Source of the DNA: Jeotgalicoccus marinus DSM 19772
GTDB lineage: Bacteria > Bacillota > Bacilli > Staphylococcales > Salinicoccaceae
Assembly (NCBI RefSeq): GCF_000425825.1
Contig: NZ_AUEE01000004.1
Coordinates: 62,001 to 126,000 of the forward strand
Reading direction: 5' to 3'
Length of the DNA stretch: 64,000 nucleotides
The position numbers were made by a program, and so were the translations under genes. Numbering within the stretch: the first letter of the stretch is position 1; each line of letters opens with the position of its first letter. The notes under the pieces were generated by a model, which saw only the letters and a list, made by a program, of their open reading frames with translations, was not told the origin of the DNA and did no database searches. This document shows, piece after piece, positions 1 to 8,815 of the stretch.

Positions 1-1219
1 CCATGGAAATGATAAGATGTTCTTTTGCTAATTGTCGCAGATCCACCCCTTTCAATTTTGCTACAAAATGCATACCTGTATGATAGCCGCTTAAATCAAC
101 TTCAGGATGTTTATTCTTTAAGGATTCTATTATAACTTCCATCTTTTTTCCGTAGAATTTTCTTACTCTATTAATATGTCGAACAAGATATTGTCCTTCT
201 ATAAATTTCGCAACAATATGTTGCATCTGCCTAGATACATTACAAGACAGACCTTTGTCATAGTATTTCTCTGCGAGCTCGGGAGGTAAGACCATGACAG
301 CAATACGTAAGGAAGGGTAAATTGATTTAGAGAATGTATTGATATAAATGGTCTTGTTATTTTGGTCTAAACCTTGAAGGGAAGATAATGGTCGGCCAGT
401 GTATCGAAATTCGCTATCGTAATCGTCTTCAATTACATAATTTTCAGTATCACTCAGTAGATTTAGTAGTTGAATTCTCTTGTTTAAAGACATGACGACA
501 CCACTTGGAAACTGATGAGATGGTGTAATGTGAACAATTTTATTATTGTATTTTTTTACCGCCTTCAGATCAATACCATCTGTATTAACTCCTGCAGTAT
601 TATATGATATTTTCAACCGAGTTAAGACATTCTTAACCACAGGATATGAGGGGTCTTCTAACGTGACTGCAGGGTAATCTAGCAGGTAAAACACCTGTTC
701 AAGTAAGTATTCTGTCGAAGGCCCTATGAAAACCTGGTCATCAGTACACTGTACTCCCCTGTTCACATATAAGTATTCTCTTATGGCTGATTTCAATTCT
801 GCTTCTCCACTCTTATCCCCACTGTTGAGTAGTGACCGATCTTGAAATACATCATTGCTCAATTGTTTAATAACATCATTTTGAACAATGGAAGTATCCA
901 CCTCCCCTAGAGGAAACTCCATTTTATTAAATACTGGCTTTTTAACTGATATGAGTGGTTTGCTCTGTATTTTTAATGCTTCTGTTGGCACGACGTAATG
1001 TCCACTTTTTTCCTTAGAAGAGATTAAGTTTTCTTCAACCAGTAGATTATATGCACGTTCCACTGTTGTAATGCTAATCGACACATCTTGACTCAACTGA
1101 CGTTTACTCGGCAATTTAGCATTCGCATGTAAGCGACCATCTAAAATTTTAGTTTTAATATCTGTATATAACTGTTCGTAAAGCGCTACCTTGCTATTCT
1201 TTTTTAAGTCGATAAACAT
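1..1219 (-). CDS. pdxR: PdxR, MocR-type PLP-dependent regulator (3' end cut by window edge)
   Basis: A reading frame stays open from an ATG at 1219 to the window edge, giving about 406 residues of a protein that normally has about 460-480. The N-terminus is a GntR winged helix (KLPSKRQLSQDV, then ITTVERAYNLL). The rest is an aminotransferase class I fold with a PLP-lysine motif (NTFSKSIYPSLR) and the EDDYDSEFRY motif typical of MocR proteins. Family knowledge: PdxR senses PLP, represses itself and activates pdxS(T) from the shared intergenic region. The divergent pdxS 94 bp away fits this exactly. The last 50-70 residues lie outside the window. Confidence 0.93.
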   Translation of the reverse strand, partial: MFIDLKKNSKVALYEQLYTDIKTKILDGRLHANAKLPSKRQLSQDVSISITTVERAYNLLVEENLISSKEKSGHYVVPTEALKIQSKPLISVKKPVFNKMEFPLGEVDTSIVQNDVIKQLSNDVFQDRSLLNSGDKSGEAELKSAIREYLYVNRGVQCTDDQVFIGPSTEYLLEQVFYLLDYPAVTLEDPSYPVVKNVLTRLKISYNTAGVNTDGIDLKAVKKYNNKIVHITPSHQFPSGVVMSLNKRIQLLNLLSDTENYVIEDDYDSEFRYTGRPLSSLQGLDQNNKTIYINTFSKSIYPSLRIAVMVLPPELAEKYYDKGLSCNVSRQMQHIVAKFIEGQYLVRHINRVRKFYGKKMEVIIESLKNKHPEVDLSGYHTGMHFVAKLKGVDLRQLAKEHLIISM

Positions 1220-1276
1220 AATCTGACCCCTAATTTTTCTTTTAATTTGATACTTATAGAATATCAGATTATGGAT
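1217..1276. promoter_or_regulatory. pdxR-pdxS control region with inverted repeat
   Basis: CATAATCTGA (1217-1226, overlapping the pdxR start codon) is repeated as its exact reverse complement TCAGATTATG (1264-1273), with a further half-site-like TGATAT at 1281. TTGATA at 1247-1252 lies 17 bp from TATGGA at 1270-1275, a poor -10 box, as expected of a promoter that needs an activator. I infer these repeats are the PdxR operator; binding was not tested. Confidence 0.5.
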
Positions 1277-1313
1277 TAAACTGATATTAATTTAAAGAAA
1301 AGAGGTTGTTTAG

Positions 1314-2168
1314 ATGAACTTAGCAGAGAAATTAAAAGGTGGCGTCATCATGGATGTCGTCAATGCTGAGCAAGCAAAAATTGCTGAAGCGGCTGGTGCT
1401 GTTGCAGTCATGGCTTTAGAGCGTGTGCCATCAGATATTAGAGCAGAAGGCGGCGTTGCACGTGCTTGCGACCCAAAAATTGTTGAGGAAGTCATTAATG
1501 CTGTATCTATACCTGTAATGGCCAAATGTCGTATCGGACACATTGTTGAAGCGAGGGTATTAGAAGCAATGGGTATCGATTACATAGACGAGTCCGAAGT
1601 GCTTACGCCTGCAGATGAAGAGTTTCATCTCAAAAAAGATCAGTATAAGGCACCATTTGTTTGTGGGTGTAAAGATTTAGGAGAAGCAGCGAGACGTATA
1701 GGCGAAGGGGCATCTATGTTAAGAACAAAAGGTGAACCAGGTACTGGTAATATTGTTGAAGCCGTTCGTCACCTAAGATTAGTGAATCAACAGGTTAAGC
1801 AAATTGTAAGTATGAATGATGATGAGCTGATGACTGCATCAAAAGACTTAGGTGCACCGTATCATGTGTTACAACAAATTAAAGCATCAGGGAAATTACC
1901 GATAACAAACTTCGCAGCTGGAGGCGTAGCAACACCACAAGATGCAGCTTTAATGATGGAACTCGGTGCAGATGGTGTCTTTGTCGGTTCAGGTATCTTT
2001 AAATCAGAGCACCCTGAAAAATATGCCAAAGCAATTGTTCAAGCTGTAGAAAACTACAATGATTACAAAATGATTGGCGAACTATCAAAAGAACTCGGTT
2101 CAGCAATGCCTGGTCTTGATGTGCATAGTCTTTCGCTAGAAGAACGCATGTCAGATCGCGGTTGGTAA
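1314..2168 (+). CDS. pdxS: Pyridoxal 5'-phosphate synthase lyase subunit PdxS
   Basis: PdxS condenses ribose 5-phosphate, glyceraldehyde 3-phosphate and ammonia into PLP. The 284-residue barrel protein shows the family signatures [33 protein letters not shown] (active-site Lys) and [12 protein letters not shown] (second catalytic Lys), and a C-terminal phosphate-site segment [12 protein letters not shown]. The N-terminus is about ten residues shorter than usual, but ATG 1314 follows AAGAGG and no in-frame start lies upstream. The glutaminase partner pdxT, normally next to pdxS, is absent: a terminator follows directly. Controlled by the divergent pdxR. Confidence 0.97.
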   Translation: MNLAEKLKGGVIMDVVNAEQAKIAEAAGAVAVMALERVPSDIRAEGGVARACDPKIVEEVINAVSIPVMAKCRIGHIVEARVLEAMGIDYIDESEVLTPADEEFHLKKDQYKAPFVCGCKDLGEAARRIGEGASMLRTKGEPGTGNIVEAVRHLRLVNQQVKQIVSMNDDELMTASKDLGAPYHVLQQIKASGKLPITNFAAGGVATPQDAALMMELGADGVFVGSGIFKSEHPEKYAKAIVQAVENYNDYKMIGELSKELGSAMPGLDVHSLSLEERMSDRGW

Positions 2169-2184
2169 ACGTTAGTGTAAAAAA

Positions 2185-2216
2185 CTCGGAGAAAAATTTC
2201 TCCGAGCTTTTTACAA
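2185..2216 (+). terminator. pdxS terminator, probably bidirectional
   Basis: Perfect 10-bp stem (2185-2194 with 2197-2206), 2-nt loop, then CTTTTTAC on the + strand. The A-run at 2179-2184 would serve as a U-tract for the convergent - strand operon ending at 2221. Confidence 0.9.
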
Positions 2217-2220
2217 TTAT

Positions 2221-2961
2221 TTATTCACTCACTTTAAAGTTTACAGTACCTATGCCATCAAATTCTGCTTTGTATTCTCCAACCTCTAGTTTAATAGGTA
2301 AGATGAACGTTCCTGATGAGACAAATTGACCTGCCCTTAAAGTTTTACCTTGCGAATTTAGTTTTTCAATTAGCCACAGCATAGCATTAACTGGGTGATC
2401 CATGACTTCTGAGCTATCTCCACTTTTAACAACTTCACTATCTAAATACAGTTGCCCTTGGATTTTATCCAGCTCATTATAAGTCGCTTTCCTTCTTTCT
2501 CCGATTACAATCGCACCTGATACTGCACAATCTGCAACAACTTCGTATTTTGAAATGTTAGGAAACCAATCATCATAACGGCCATCAGGAATCTCTATGG
2601 CTGGGGCAACATCACATTTTTCTATAATACTTGTTGCATCATCATCAACAGATAAGTTTTCGTTAACATAAAAAACAAGTTCTAATTCTGCGAGTGGCAC
2701 ATTGTAATCTTTTAAAGATAATTCCCTGATTACCTGTCTAGTAGTAAAGGGTCCATAAACTGGCTCATGACTATCAAACAGGTTTTGCGTTTCTGGACTT
2801 GTCATAGAAATTTTATAGCCTATAGCACTATCACCTTGCATCTTTAATAGTTCATCCTGAACTTCATAAGCCGCTTCAACAGAGTCGATTTCTATATCTT
2901 GCCCCGGTGTTAACATATTTCCACTTACCCTAGCATCATAAAGCTTCTGTACATCTTGCAT
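2221..2961 (-). CDS. 2-keto-4-pentenoate hydratase / oxoacid hydratase-decarboxylase family (MhpD-like)
   Basis: A 246-residue protein of the FAA-hydrolase fold, hydratase/decarboxylase branch, which adds water to 2-hydroxy-dienoates or decarboxylates oxalocrotonate in meta-cleavage pathways. Seen: GYKISMTSPETQ near the N-terminus, the metal-site region PLAELELVF and APAIEIPD, and the substrate loop ASSG-like FVSSGTF. ATG 2961 is chosen because AAAAGGAG lies 7 nt upstream; the ATG at 2985 would overlap the cupin gene and has no such site. Last gene of an operon with a cupin and TRAP dctMQP, so it probably processes the oxoacid the TRAP system imports. The exact substrate cannot be read from sequence. 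Confidence 0.8.
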   Translation of the reverse strand: MQDVQKLYDARVSGNMLTPGQDIEIDSVEAAYEVQDELLKMQGDSAIGYKISMTSPETQNLFDSHEPVYGPFTTRQVIRELSLKDYNVPLAELELVFYVNENLSVDDDATSIIEKCDVAPAIEIPDGRYDDWFPNISKYEVVADCAVSGAIVIGERRKATYNELDKIQGQLYLDSEVVKSGDSSEVMDHPVNAMLWLIEKLNSQGKTLRAGQFVSSGTFILPIKLEVGEYKAEFDGIGTVNFKVSE

Positions 2962-2974
2962 AGTATCTCTCCTT

Positions 2975-3310
2975 TTAAAAAACAATTGCCATCATCTTTA
3001 AAGGTTTCTCAGATAAATTAACCAACCCATGAGATTGCCCCTTTGTAATGATGCAGCAGTCCCCAGGACCTACTGGTTTGTATTCACCATCCGCATCTTG
3101 AAATTCTCCATTCCCACTTATAATATGATAAATTTCACTATCTTCTTGATGTTGATGGTAGCCAATAGAAGCATGTGGTCCGAGAACAATCTCCAGTACT
3201 TTATCTATACCCTCAAAATCATTCTTTTGTATATAAGATTTAGAAAAGATACTCCCTTTTCCACCAAATTTATTTTTTATCTCTTTTGTTTCTTCACCTT
3301 TAATAATCAT
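2975..3310 (-). CDS. Cupin-domain protein
   Basis: A 111-residue single cupin barrel. Motif 1 is seen as GYHQHQEDSEIYHIISG (two His and a Glu for metal) and motif 2 as GDCCIITKGQSHGL. Small cupins of this kind act as isomerases, decarboxylases or dioxygenases, or bind a ligand; the reaction here is unknown. It starts 1 bp from the dctM stop and ends 13 bp before the hydratase start, so it is cotranscribed with TRAP transport and the hydratase and probably acts on the same compound. Confidence 0.8.
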   Translation of the reverse strand: MIIKGEETKEIKNKFGGKGSIFSKSYIQKNDFEGIDKVLEIVLGPHASIGYHQHQEDSEIYHIISGNGEFQDADGEYKPVGPGDCCIITKGQSHGLVNLSEKPLKMMAIVF

Positions 3311-4603
3311 TTACTCTCCTCCAAGTAAGTTAGGTAAAAACGTTGAAATGCTTGGTACGAATATAATTAATAACACCATTACTGCGATAATAAAGAGCAC
3401 GTGCAAGATATAGGGCAGTGTATCTTCTATTCCCATCTTTCGGTCCGTTACTGAGGCACCAGCAATTAATGATAGACCAACTGGTGGCGTCACGTTCGCG
3501 AGGGCAAAATTTATGATCATCACCATTCCGAAGTGGATTGGATCCAAGCCAAATTCTACAGCAATCGGCATAAAGATTGGTGTTAATAGTACAATTAAAG
3601 AGGTGACTTCTGTTAACATACCTAGGAATAATAGTATGACTGATACAACTACTAAAATTATAAGTGGTGACTCTGCAAAGTCTAAGAAAAATCCAGATAC
3701 TGCTTCAGGGATATGATTAATAGTCAGTACATATGTAAAGACATTCGCCATTGAAATAATCATTAAAATCACTGCTGAAGTAACTGCTGAATCTGCTAAT
3801 ATTGTTTTAAGTTTGTTAAATGATAATTCTTTATATATTAAGGTTAGTATAAAGCCGTACACAACTGCAACAACTGCTGCTTCTGTTGCTGTGGCATAAC
3901 CTGAGAAGATACTACCTAATATAAAAATTGGTGTTAATAAAGGAAAGAATGCTTGGCGCGTTACCTTCCAAAATTCTTTACTAGTGATCTTATCTTCAGT
4001 TCTGTTTCCAAAACCTGCTCTTTTACTCATATACCATACATATGTTGATAGTGCGACTGTTAATATGAGTCCGGGTAGAATTCCTGCTATGAATAAATCA
4101 CCAATAGAAATATTCGCCGTTATACCGAGTATAACCATGGTGATACTCGGTGGAATGATCAATCCTAAAACGCCTGCTGGTCCAATAATTGACGCTATAA
4201 ATGAATTAGAGTACTTCTCCTCTTTTAGTCTTGGGACTAAGACGGAACCGACAGCGTAAGTCGTCGCGACGGTGGATCCTGATACTGAGCTGAATAAGGC
4301 AGTCGTTAAAACAGTCGTAATACCAGTACCACCTGTTAATTTTCTTGTAAATACATTGGCAAAGGCCATCAAACGACGTGTTAAGCCCCCCTTACCCATG
4401 ATATTACCAGCAAGAACAAATAACGGTAGTGCTAAGTAAGAAAAGTTATTTACACCTGCAAATGATCGCTGGATTATAATTTCCAAGGGGACATCTGCAA
4501 TAATTAGCATCGTTAAACCGACAATACCGATTACAAAGGCAATAGGCATACCTAGAAACAGTAAGACAAAGAATAATATCAACATTGAAATAGCTAACAT
4601 CAA
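3311..4603 (-). CDS. dctM: TRAP transporter large permease DctM
   Basis: A 430-residue hydrophobic protein with about 12 membrane segments, the ion-coupled channel subunit of a DctPQM TRAP importer. Family motifs seen: GMPIAFVIGIVGL, the GSTVATTYAVGSVLVPRL loop, GLIIPPSITMVI, and FGMVMIINFALANVTPPVGL near the end. Overlaps the dctQ stop by 4 bp (ATGA), so translation is coupled. TRAP systems import organic acids with Na+. Confidence 0.95.
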   Translation of the reverse strand: MMLAISMLILFFVLLFLGMPIAFVIGIVGLTMLIIADVPLEIIIQRSFAGVNNFSYLALPLFVLAGNIMGKGGLTRRLMAFANVFTRKLTGGTGITTVLTTALFSSVSGSTVATTYAVGSVLVPRLKEEKYSNSFIASIIGPAGVLGLIIPPSITMVILGITANISIGDLFIAGILPGLILTVALSTYVWYMSKRAGFGNRTEDKITSKEFWKVTRQAFFPLLTPIFILGSIFSGYATATEAAVVAVVYGFILTLIYKELSFNKLKTILADSAVTSAVILMIISMANVFTYVLTINHIPEAVSGFFLDFAESPLIILVVVSVILLFLGMLTEVTSLIVLLTPIFMPIAVEFGLDPIHFGMVMIINFALANVTPPVGLSLIAGASVTDRKMGIEDTLPYILHVLFIIAVMVLLIIFVPSISTFLPNLLGGE

Positions 4604-5064
4604 ACCGCCTCACTTTCATCTTGAGGTAGCCAGAAATTCTGTATAATGAAATACGTTGAGAGCAAACTACTCACCGGAATTGCTAAGTAGAAAATTGTCA
4701 TCGGTAATTGCAAGGTTGATGAGGTAAAGTCTAAGGACTGGTAAGAAAAAATAAAACCGTAAACTGTCAGAATTAAAAAGAACAATCCTAGAATAATATT
4801 CACAATTAAATAAAGATAGGGTCTGATCTTATCATTTGATTTTTTAACAAAGAAATTTACAGCCAGGTGCCCACGTTCATAGACTGCAATACTCGAACCT
4901 AAAAATGTCATCCATACAATGAAAAGACGTGATAACTCTTCTGTTCCTGGGAGAGAATAATTAAAGAATCTGGAAACCACTTGAGTTAAAACAATCAGCG
5001 CTAAAATCCCAATCACGACTGCACAGGTGACATACAAAACTTTTACAATAAATTTAGCAATCAT
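4600..5064 (-). CDS. dctQ: TRAP transporter small permease DctQ
   Basis: 154 residues, four predicted membrane helices, with the DctQ signature around FIVWMTFLGSSIAVYERGHLA. ATG 5064 is chosen because GGGAGG lies 7 nt upstream and it forms an ATGA overlap with the dctP stop; an upstream in-frame ATG at 5079 lies inside dctP and lacks a site. Pairs with DctM in the membrane. Confidence 0.92.
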   Translation of the reverse strand: MIAKFIVKVLYVTCAVVIGILALIVLTQVVSRFFNYSLPGTEELSRLFIVWMTFLGSSIAVYERGHLAVNFFVKKSNDKIRPYLYLIVNIILGLFFLILTVYGFIFSYQSLDFTSSTLQLPMTIFYLAIPVSSLLSTYFIIQNFWLPQDESEAV

Positions 5065-6062
5065 TGGTCTGCCTCCCATCCAGAATTTTCTCTATAAATG
5101 TCCATCATTTCTTGACCAAACACTTCATCTTCCCACTTTTGATAGACGGGCAACATCGCTTCTCTGAACGCTTCTTTGTTCACATCATCATTTACTTCCA
5201 TACCATTTTCTGCAAGAAAATCGATATGTTCTTGTTCCGTATCATCGTTAGTTACTTGAATGTCTTTTGATACTTTATCAATCTCTTCAATGATAATTTT
5301 TTGATCGTTGGAACTAATTTCATTCCAAGATTCATCATCAAAGACAATCATCAATGTGTTATAAAAGTGACCGGTTAAAGAGAGATAATCTTGTACTTCA
5401 TTTAATCTTGGGGCAACGATATTAGCGAGAGGATTTTCTTGGGCATCTAAAGCGCCTTGTTGAAGCGCCCCATATACTTCACTGAAGGCCATGACTGTCG
5501 GAAGTGCACCAACAGTTTCAAATGTATCTACACGGAGTGCTGTTTCAGCGACACGAATATTCATCCCCTTTAAATCCTCCGGTTCAACAACCGGGCCCTC
5601 ATTGTTCGTCACATGACGAAATCCCCATTCCATATATCCTGCTGTATGCATATCATATGTCTCGACAATATCTGCTAAATAGTCACCGAACTCGCCTTCG
5701 TAGGCAAGTCTCGCTTCTTTTTCACTCGGCCACATATAAGGTAAATCTTCAATGGCTAACCGCATATCCATGGTCTGCATTGAACCCACCATGATCGCCA
5801 ACCCATTCATTGCACCAACATCAAGCTGTTGGAGCATTTCTGCCTCACTACCAAGCTGTGAGTTCGGATAGATTTCAAACTTAACTCGACCTTCAGTTTG
5901 CCTTTCTACCGATTCCCCCATTTCCTCGATCTTCTTAGCTTGTTCGGTATCTTCAGGCAAGGCATGGCCAAACTGCAAGGTTACCGTTTCTTCATCATTA
6001 TTACATGCACTCAGAAACACAACCAATCCACTAAACAATATGAAAAATATGCATTGCTTCAC
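5061..6062 (-). CDS. dctP: TRAP transporter substrate-binding lipoprotein DctP
   Basis: A 333-residue solute receptor. Lipobox LSAC about 20 residues in, so it is anchored outside the membrane. Then typical DctP features: LQFGHALPEDTEQAKK, YPNSQLGSEAEMLQQ, the Arg-containing MNIRVAETALR and the ALQQGALDAQENP motif of the binding cleft. GTG 6062 is preferred since GGGGG lies 7 nt upstream; TTG 6068 is only 1 nt from it. First gene of the 6062-2221 operon. The substrate is probably a mono- or dicarboxylate or ketoacid, by analogy and by the hydratase downstream. Confidence 0.93.
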   Translation of the reverse strand: MKQCIFFILFSGLVVFLSACNNDEETVTLQFGHALPEDTEQAKKIEEMGESVERQTEGRVKFEIYPNSQLGSEAEMLQQLDVGAMNGLAIMVGSMQTMDMRLAIEDLPYMWPSEKEARLAYEGEFGDYLADIVETYDMHTAGYMEWGFRHVTNNEGPVVEPEDLKGMNIRVAETALRVDTFETVGALPTVMAFSEVYGALQQGALDAQENPLANIVAPRLNEVQDYLSLTGHFYNTLMIVFDDESWNEISSNDQKIIIEEIDKVSKDIQVTNDDTEQEHIDFLAENGMEVNDDVNKEAFREAMLPVYQKWEDEVFGQEMMDIYRENSGWEADQ

Positions 6063-6102
6063 AAGCAATCCCCCTTATTTATTAATAACTATACATTATT
6101 AT

Positions 6103-6118
6103 GAAATTATATACAATT
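6103..6118. promoter_or_regulatory. Possible GntR-type operator upstream of dctP
   Basis: The stretch around 6103-6118 reads AATTATATACAATT, one mismatch from the perfect AATTGTATACAATT palindrome found upstream of the opine cluster at 36139-36152. It sits in the dctP/aminotransferase divergent region. Being AT-rich, it could be chance. Confidence 0.3.
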
Positions 6119-6129
6119 ATCAATTCGAT

Positions 6130-6159
6130 TTGCTTTCCTCCTTAAAGGACTCCTATAAT
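6130..6159 (+). promoter_or_regulatory. Sigma-A promoter of the aminotransferase gene
   Basis: TTGCTT (6130-6135), 18-bp spacer, perfect TATAAT (6154-6159), with the start codon 32 bp further on. Confidence 0.65.
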
Positions 6160-6190
6160 AAATGAAAGATATATTTCAGGAGTGATACAT

Positions 6191-7339
6191 ATGCCAACAA
6201 TTAATCCACGCGCCACAGCACTATCAACACCAGGCATCAGAGTTTTTTCTAACCAAGTCCAACAAATGGATGACGGTATTAACCTTACAATCGGACAACC
6301 AGACTTCCCTACACCAGATAGTGTGAAAGCTGCTGCTATACAAGCCATTAACGACAACCATACGGGTTATTCGTTAAATGCCGGGATGGTTGAGTTACGA
6401 CAAGCCGTTGCTGAGTTTTTTGAAAATAAATATCAAGCTCCCTATTCAGTTGATGAAGTCGTGATTACAAGTGGTGCTAGCGAAGCGCTAGACTCAACAC
6501 TCCGTACATTGCTCGTTGAAGGTGATGAAGTGATTATCACCGCACCAGCCTATCCAGCTTATGAATCATTAATAGAATTAAACGGCGGAGTTGTTAAATA
6601 CTTAGATGTTTCTGATAGTGACTTCATACCCTCAATAGATAAACTAGAAGCATTAATGACAGATCGTACAAAAGCTATTCTTTTAAACTATCCATCCAAT
6701 CCTACAGGCGCTTCCCTAGGTGAAAAAGAGATACAAGCCATTGTGGACTTTATTGAGCAAAAAGATGTTTTTTTAATTAGTGATGAAATATATAGTGAGA
6801 ATGTCTATGAAGGACAACATATTTCCTTTGGAAGCTTTAGTAGTATAAGAGACAAGACGATTATTATTCATGGCGTTTCAAAATCTCACTCAATGACTGG
6901 ATGGAGAATCGGTTACACCCTATCACCAAAGTATTTAAGCGATGAGATTTTAAAAGTACATTTAAGCAACTCCATCTGCGCTACTGTGCCAAGTCAATAT
7001 GCTGCTATAGAAGCGCTGACAGGTGCCATTGATTATCCTAAAGTAATGAATGAAGCTTACCTCAAGCGTCGTGACTATATATGCGAACGACTTAAAGCGA
7101 TGGGTTGTGTCGTCAAAACACCCGGTGGCGCTTTTTATATTTTCCCGTGCATCGCACACACTGGAATAGACGACTGGGAATTTGCAGTTAAGCTCTTAGA
7201 AAAAGAACATATGGCTGTCGTGCCAGGTTCAGCTTTTTCAAAATACGGTAAAGGACATATTCGTATCTCATTTGCTAGCTCTATGGAAGTTTTAGAAGAA
7301 GGTATGGATCGATTAGAGCGATTTATGAATGGATTATAA
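6191..7339 (+). CDS. PatA-like class I/II aminotransferase
   Basis: A 382-residue PLP enzyme of fold type I. Seen: TIGQPDFPTPDSVK, GYSLNAGMVELR, the cofactor Asp/Tyr region LISDEIYSENVY, the PLP lysine in HGVSKSHSMTGWRIGY, and the substrate Arg in GKGHIRISFA. Nearest by overall pattern to N-acetyl-diaminopimelate or aromatic/aspartate-type aminotransferases. ATG 6191 is used because AGGAG lies 8 nt upstream; GTG 6182 overlaps that site. Divergent from the TRAP operon; no lysine-pathway genes lie nearby, so the amino donor and substrate remain open. Confidence 0.85.
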   Translation: MPTINPRATALSTPGIRVFSNQVQQMDDGINLTIGQPDFPTPDSVKAAAIQAINDNHTGYSLNAGMVELRQAVAEFFENKYQAPYSVDEVVITSGASEALDSTLRTLLVEGDEVIITAPAYPAYESLIELNGGVVKYLDVSDSDFIPSIDKLEALMTDRTKAILLNYPSNPTGASLGEKEIQAIVDFIEQKDVFLISDEIYSENVYEGQHISFGSFSSIRDKTIIIHGVSKSHSMTGWRIGYTLSPKYLSDEILKVHLSNSICATVPSQYAAIEALTGAIDYPKVMNEAYLKRRDYICERLKAMGCVVKTPGGAFYIFPCIAHTGIDDWEFAVKLLEKEHMAVVPGSAFSKYGKGHIRISFASSMEVLEEGMDRLERFMNGL

Positions 7340-7347
7340 TGTTGTTC

Positions 7348-7381
7348 ATTGACTGATATTTTGATTTTACAAGTCAATGAG
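7348..7381. repeat. Short dispersed palindromic repeat, copy A
   Basis: A 34-bp unit with ATTGACT at one end and AGTCAAT at the other around a conserved TATTTTGA core. A related unit occurs at 25598-25631 with roughly 28 of 33 positions the same. May act as a weak terminator after the aminotransferase gene. Confidence 0.55.
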
Positions 7382-7412
7382 TTCGCTCATCTACCGACAA
7401 AGACCAAACTTT

Positions 7413-7598
7413 ATACAAAGGGGTTGGGGCAAAACAATTCCCTTCATAAATAAGCCGGACGTTAGCAATTCTTAAGGCATCGCGTGAGCCTTTAGTCTCA
7501 CGCAGATGCTATTCCCCTAGAAGTCTAACGTCCGGCTTTTCATGCATTATCGATTATTATTCGATACCTTCAGGACTTTTGCCCCAGCCCCTTTATAC
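7413..7598. repeat. 186-bp nested inverted-repeat (cruciform) intergenic element
   Basis: Three nested arms: outer AAAGGGGTTGGGGCAAAA (7417-7434) against TTTTGCCCCAGCCCCTTT (7577-7594); middle AAGCCGGACGTTAG (7452-7465) against its exact complement at 7525-7538; inner GCATCGCGTGAG (near 7478) against CTCACGCAGATGC. It lies between convergent genes, so it may serve as terminator in both directions. The GGGGTTGGGGC arms resemble the intergenic repeats common in staphylococcal genomes. It could be a small non-autonomous mobile element or a structured RNA; a single copy is seen here. Confidence 0.65.
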
Positions 7599-7606
7599 TT
7601 TTCAAA

Positions 7607-8815
7607 TTAACATTTACTGATCTTCGCTTGAAATCTTCTGGCAATTTCTTTTCCAATTTCTATTGAACACGTAGCTGCAGGTGAAGGTGCATTTAATACA
7701 TGAACTGAGTAATCATTTTCCTCAAAGTAAAAATCATCTAATAAGGTACCATCCGGTTTCATCGCTTGAGCTCTCACTCCCGCTTCCATTGGTGTAATAT
7801 CTTTAGCTTTCAATAACGGTATTAATTTTTTAGCAGCCTTTACAAAGGCTTTCTTATTGAAGGATCGATAGTATTCACCGATACCCTCTTTGATATTCTT
7901 TATGCCCATTCGATAAAGTCCAGGAAACGTTAAAATCTCTAGCGTTTCACTTCTATCAAAACCAATTTTCTGATAAGCCTCTTTTTTTAGTCCAAGTACA
8001 GCATTTGGTCCAACATCAACACCACCTGAAATCATATTAGTGAAGTGGACACCTAGAAATGGTAATTCAGGGTTAGGAACAGGGTAGATTAAAGTTTTTA
8101 CATACTTTTCTGTTTCACGACTTAATTCAAAGTATTCTCCTCTAAATGGAATGATTTTCACATCAGAGTTAATACCACTCATTTTTGCTAGTTTATCGCT
8201 GTATAGGCCAGCACAATTAATAAAATATTTAGCTTGAAATGCCTGATTTTTAGTGTGTATCACCACTTGATTATCTATAGGATCAACCGAAGTCACTTCA
8301 CTGTTATAAATGACATTCCCACCGTTGTTAATGAACAACTCACCAAACTTTTCAGTCACTTCTTTATAATCCACTATCCCAGTATTTTTTACATGTATAC
8401 CTCCAACAGTGTTCACAAATGGTTCTATTTCTCTCACTTTTTCCGCAGACATTAATTCCACATCTAAGCCGTTTTCCAACCCTCTTTTATAGAGATTATG
8501 AAGTCGTTCTAACTCTTCATCTTCAGTGGCAACTATCACCTTTCCACATTGATTAAAGTCGATCTCATGTTCACGACAAAAATGCATCATGGATTGTGAA
8601 CCATTCCTTGCAAATTCAGCTTTATAAGACCCAGGTTTATAGTAAATCCCCGAATGTATAACACCACTATTATGACCTGTTTGATGTTTAGCAGCTTCAT
8701 CTTCTTTATCCAAGACAACGATTTTTTTATCTGGCTCTATTAACGACAAATGATAAGCAGTACTCATTCCAATGATTCCCGCTCCTACAATTAATATATC
8801 AACATTTCTCATCAT
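7607..8815 (-). CDS. lhgO: L-2-hydroxyglutarate oxidase LhgO family
   Basis: A 402-residue DAO-type flavoprotein that oxidises L-2-hydroxyglutarate to 2-oxoglutarate, passing electrons to quinone. Seen: the FAD motif LIVGAGIIGMSTAYHL, KHQTGHNSGVIHSGIYY (the LhgO signature), and a C-terminal VGVRAQ-like AGVRAQAMKPDG. ATG 8815 forms an ATGA overlap with the glcF stop; ATG 8812 is the alternative. Last gene of the TAXI-GntR-glcD-glcF operon, which suggests the whole operon handles 2-hydroxyacids. Confidence 0.9.
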   Translation of the reverse strand: MMRNVDILIVGAGIIGMSTAYHLSLIEPDKKIVVLDKEDEAAKHQTGHNSGVIHSGIYYKPGSYKAEFARNGSQSMMHFCREHEIDFNQCGKVIVATEDEELERLHNLYKRGLENGLDVELMSAEKVREIEPFVNTVGGIHVKNTGIVDYKEVTEKFGELFINNGGNVIYNSEVTSVDPIDNQVVIHTKNQAFQAKYFINCAGLYSDKLAKMSGINSDVKIIPFRGEYFELSRETEKYVKTLIYPVPNPELPFLGVHFTNMISGGVDVGPNAVLGLKKEAYQKIGFDRSETLEILTFPGLYRMGIKNIKEGIGEYYRSFNKKAFVKAAKKLIPLLKAKDITPMEAGVRAQAMKPDGTLLDDFYFEENDYSVHVLNAPSPAATCSIEIGKEIARRFQAKISKC

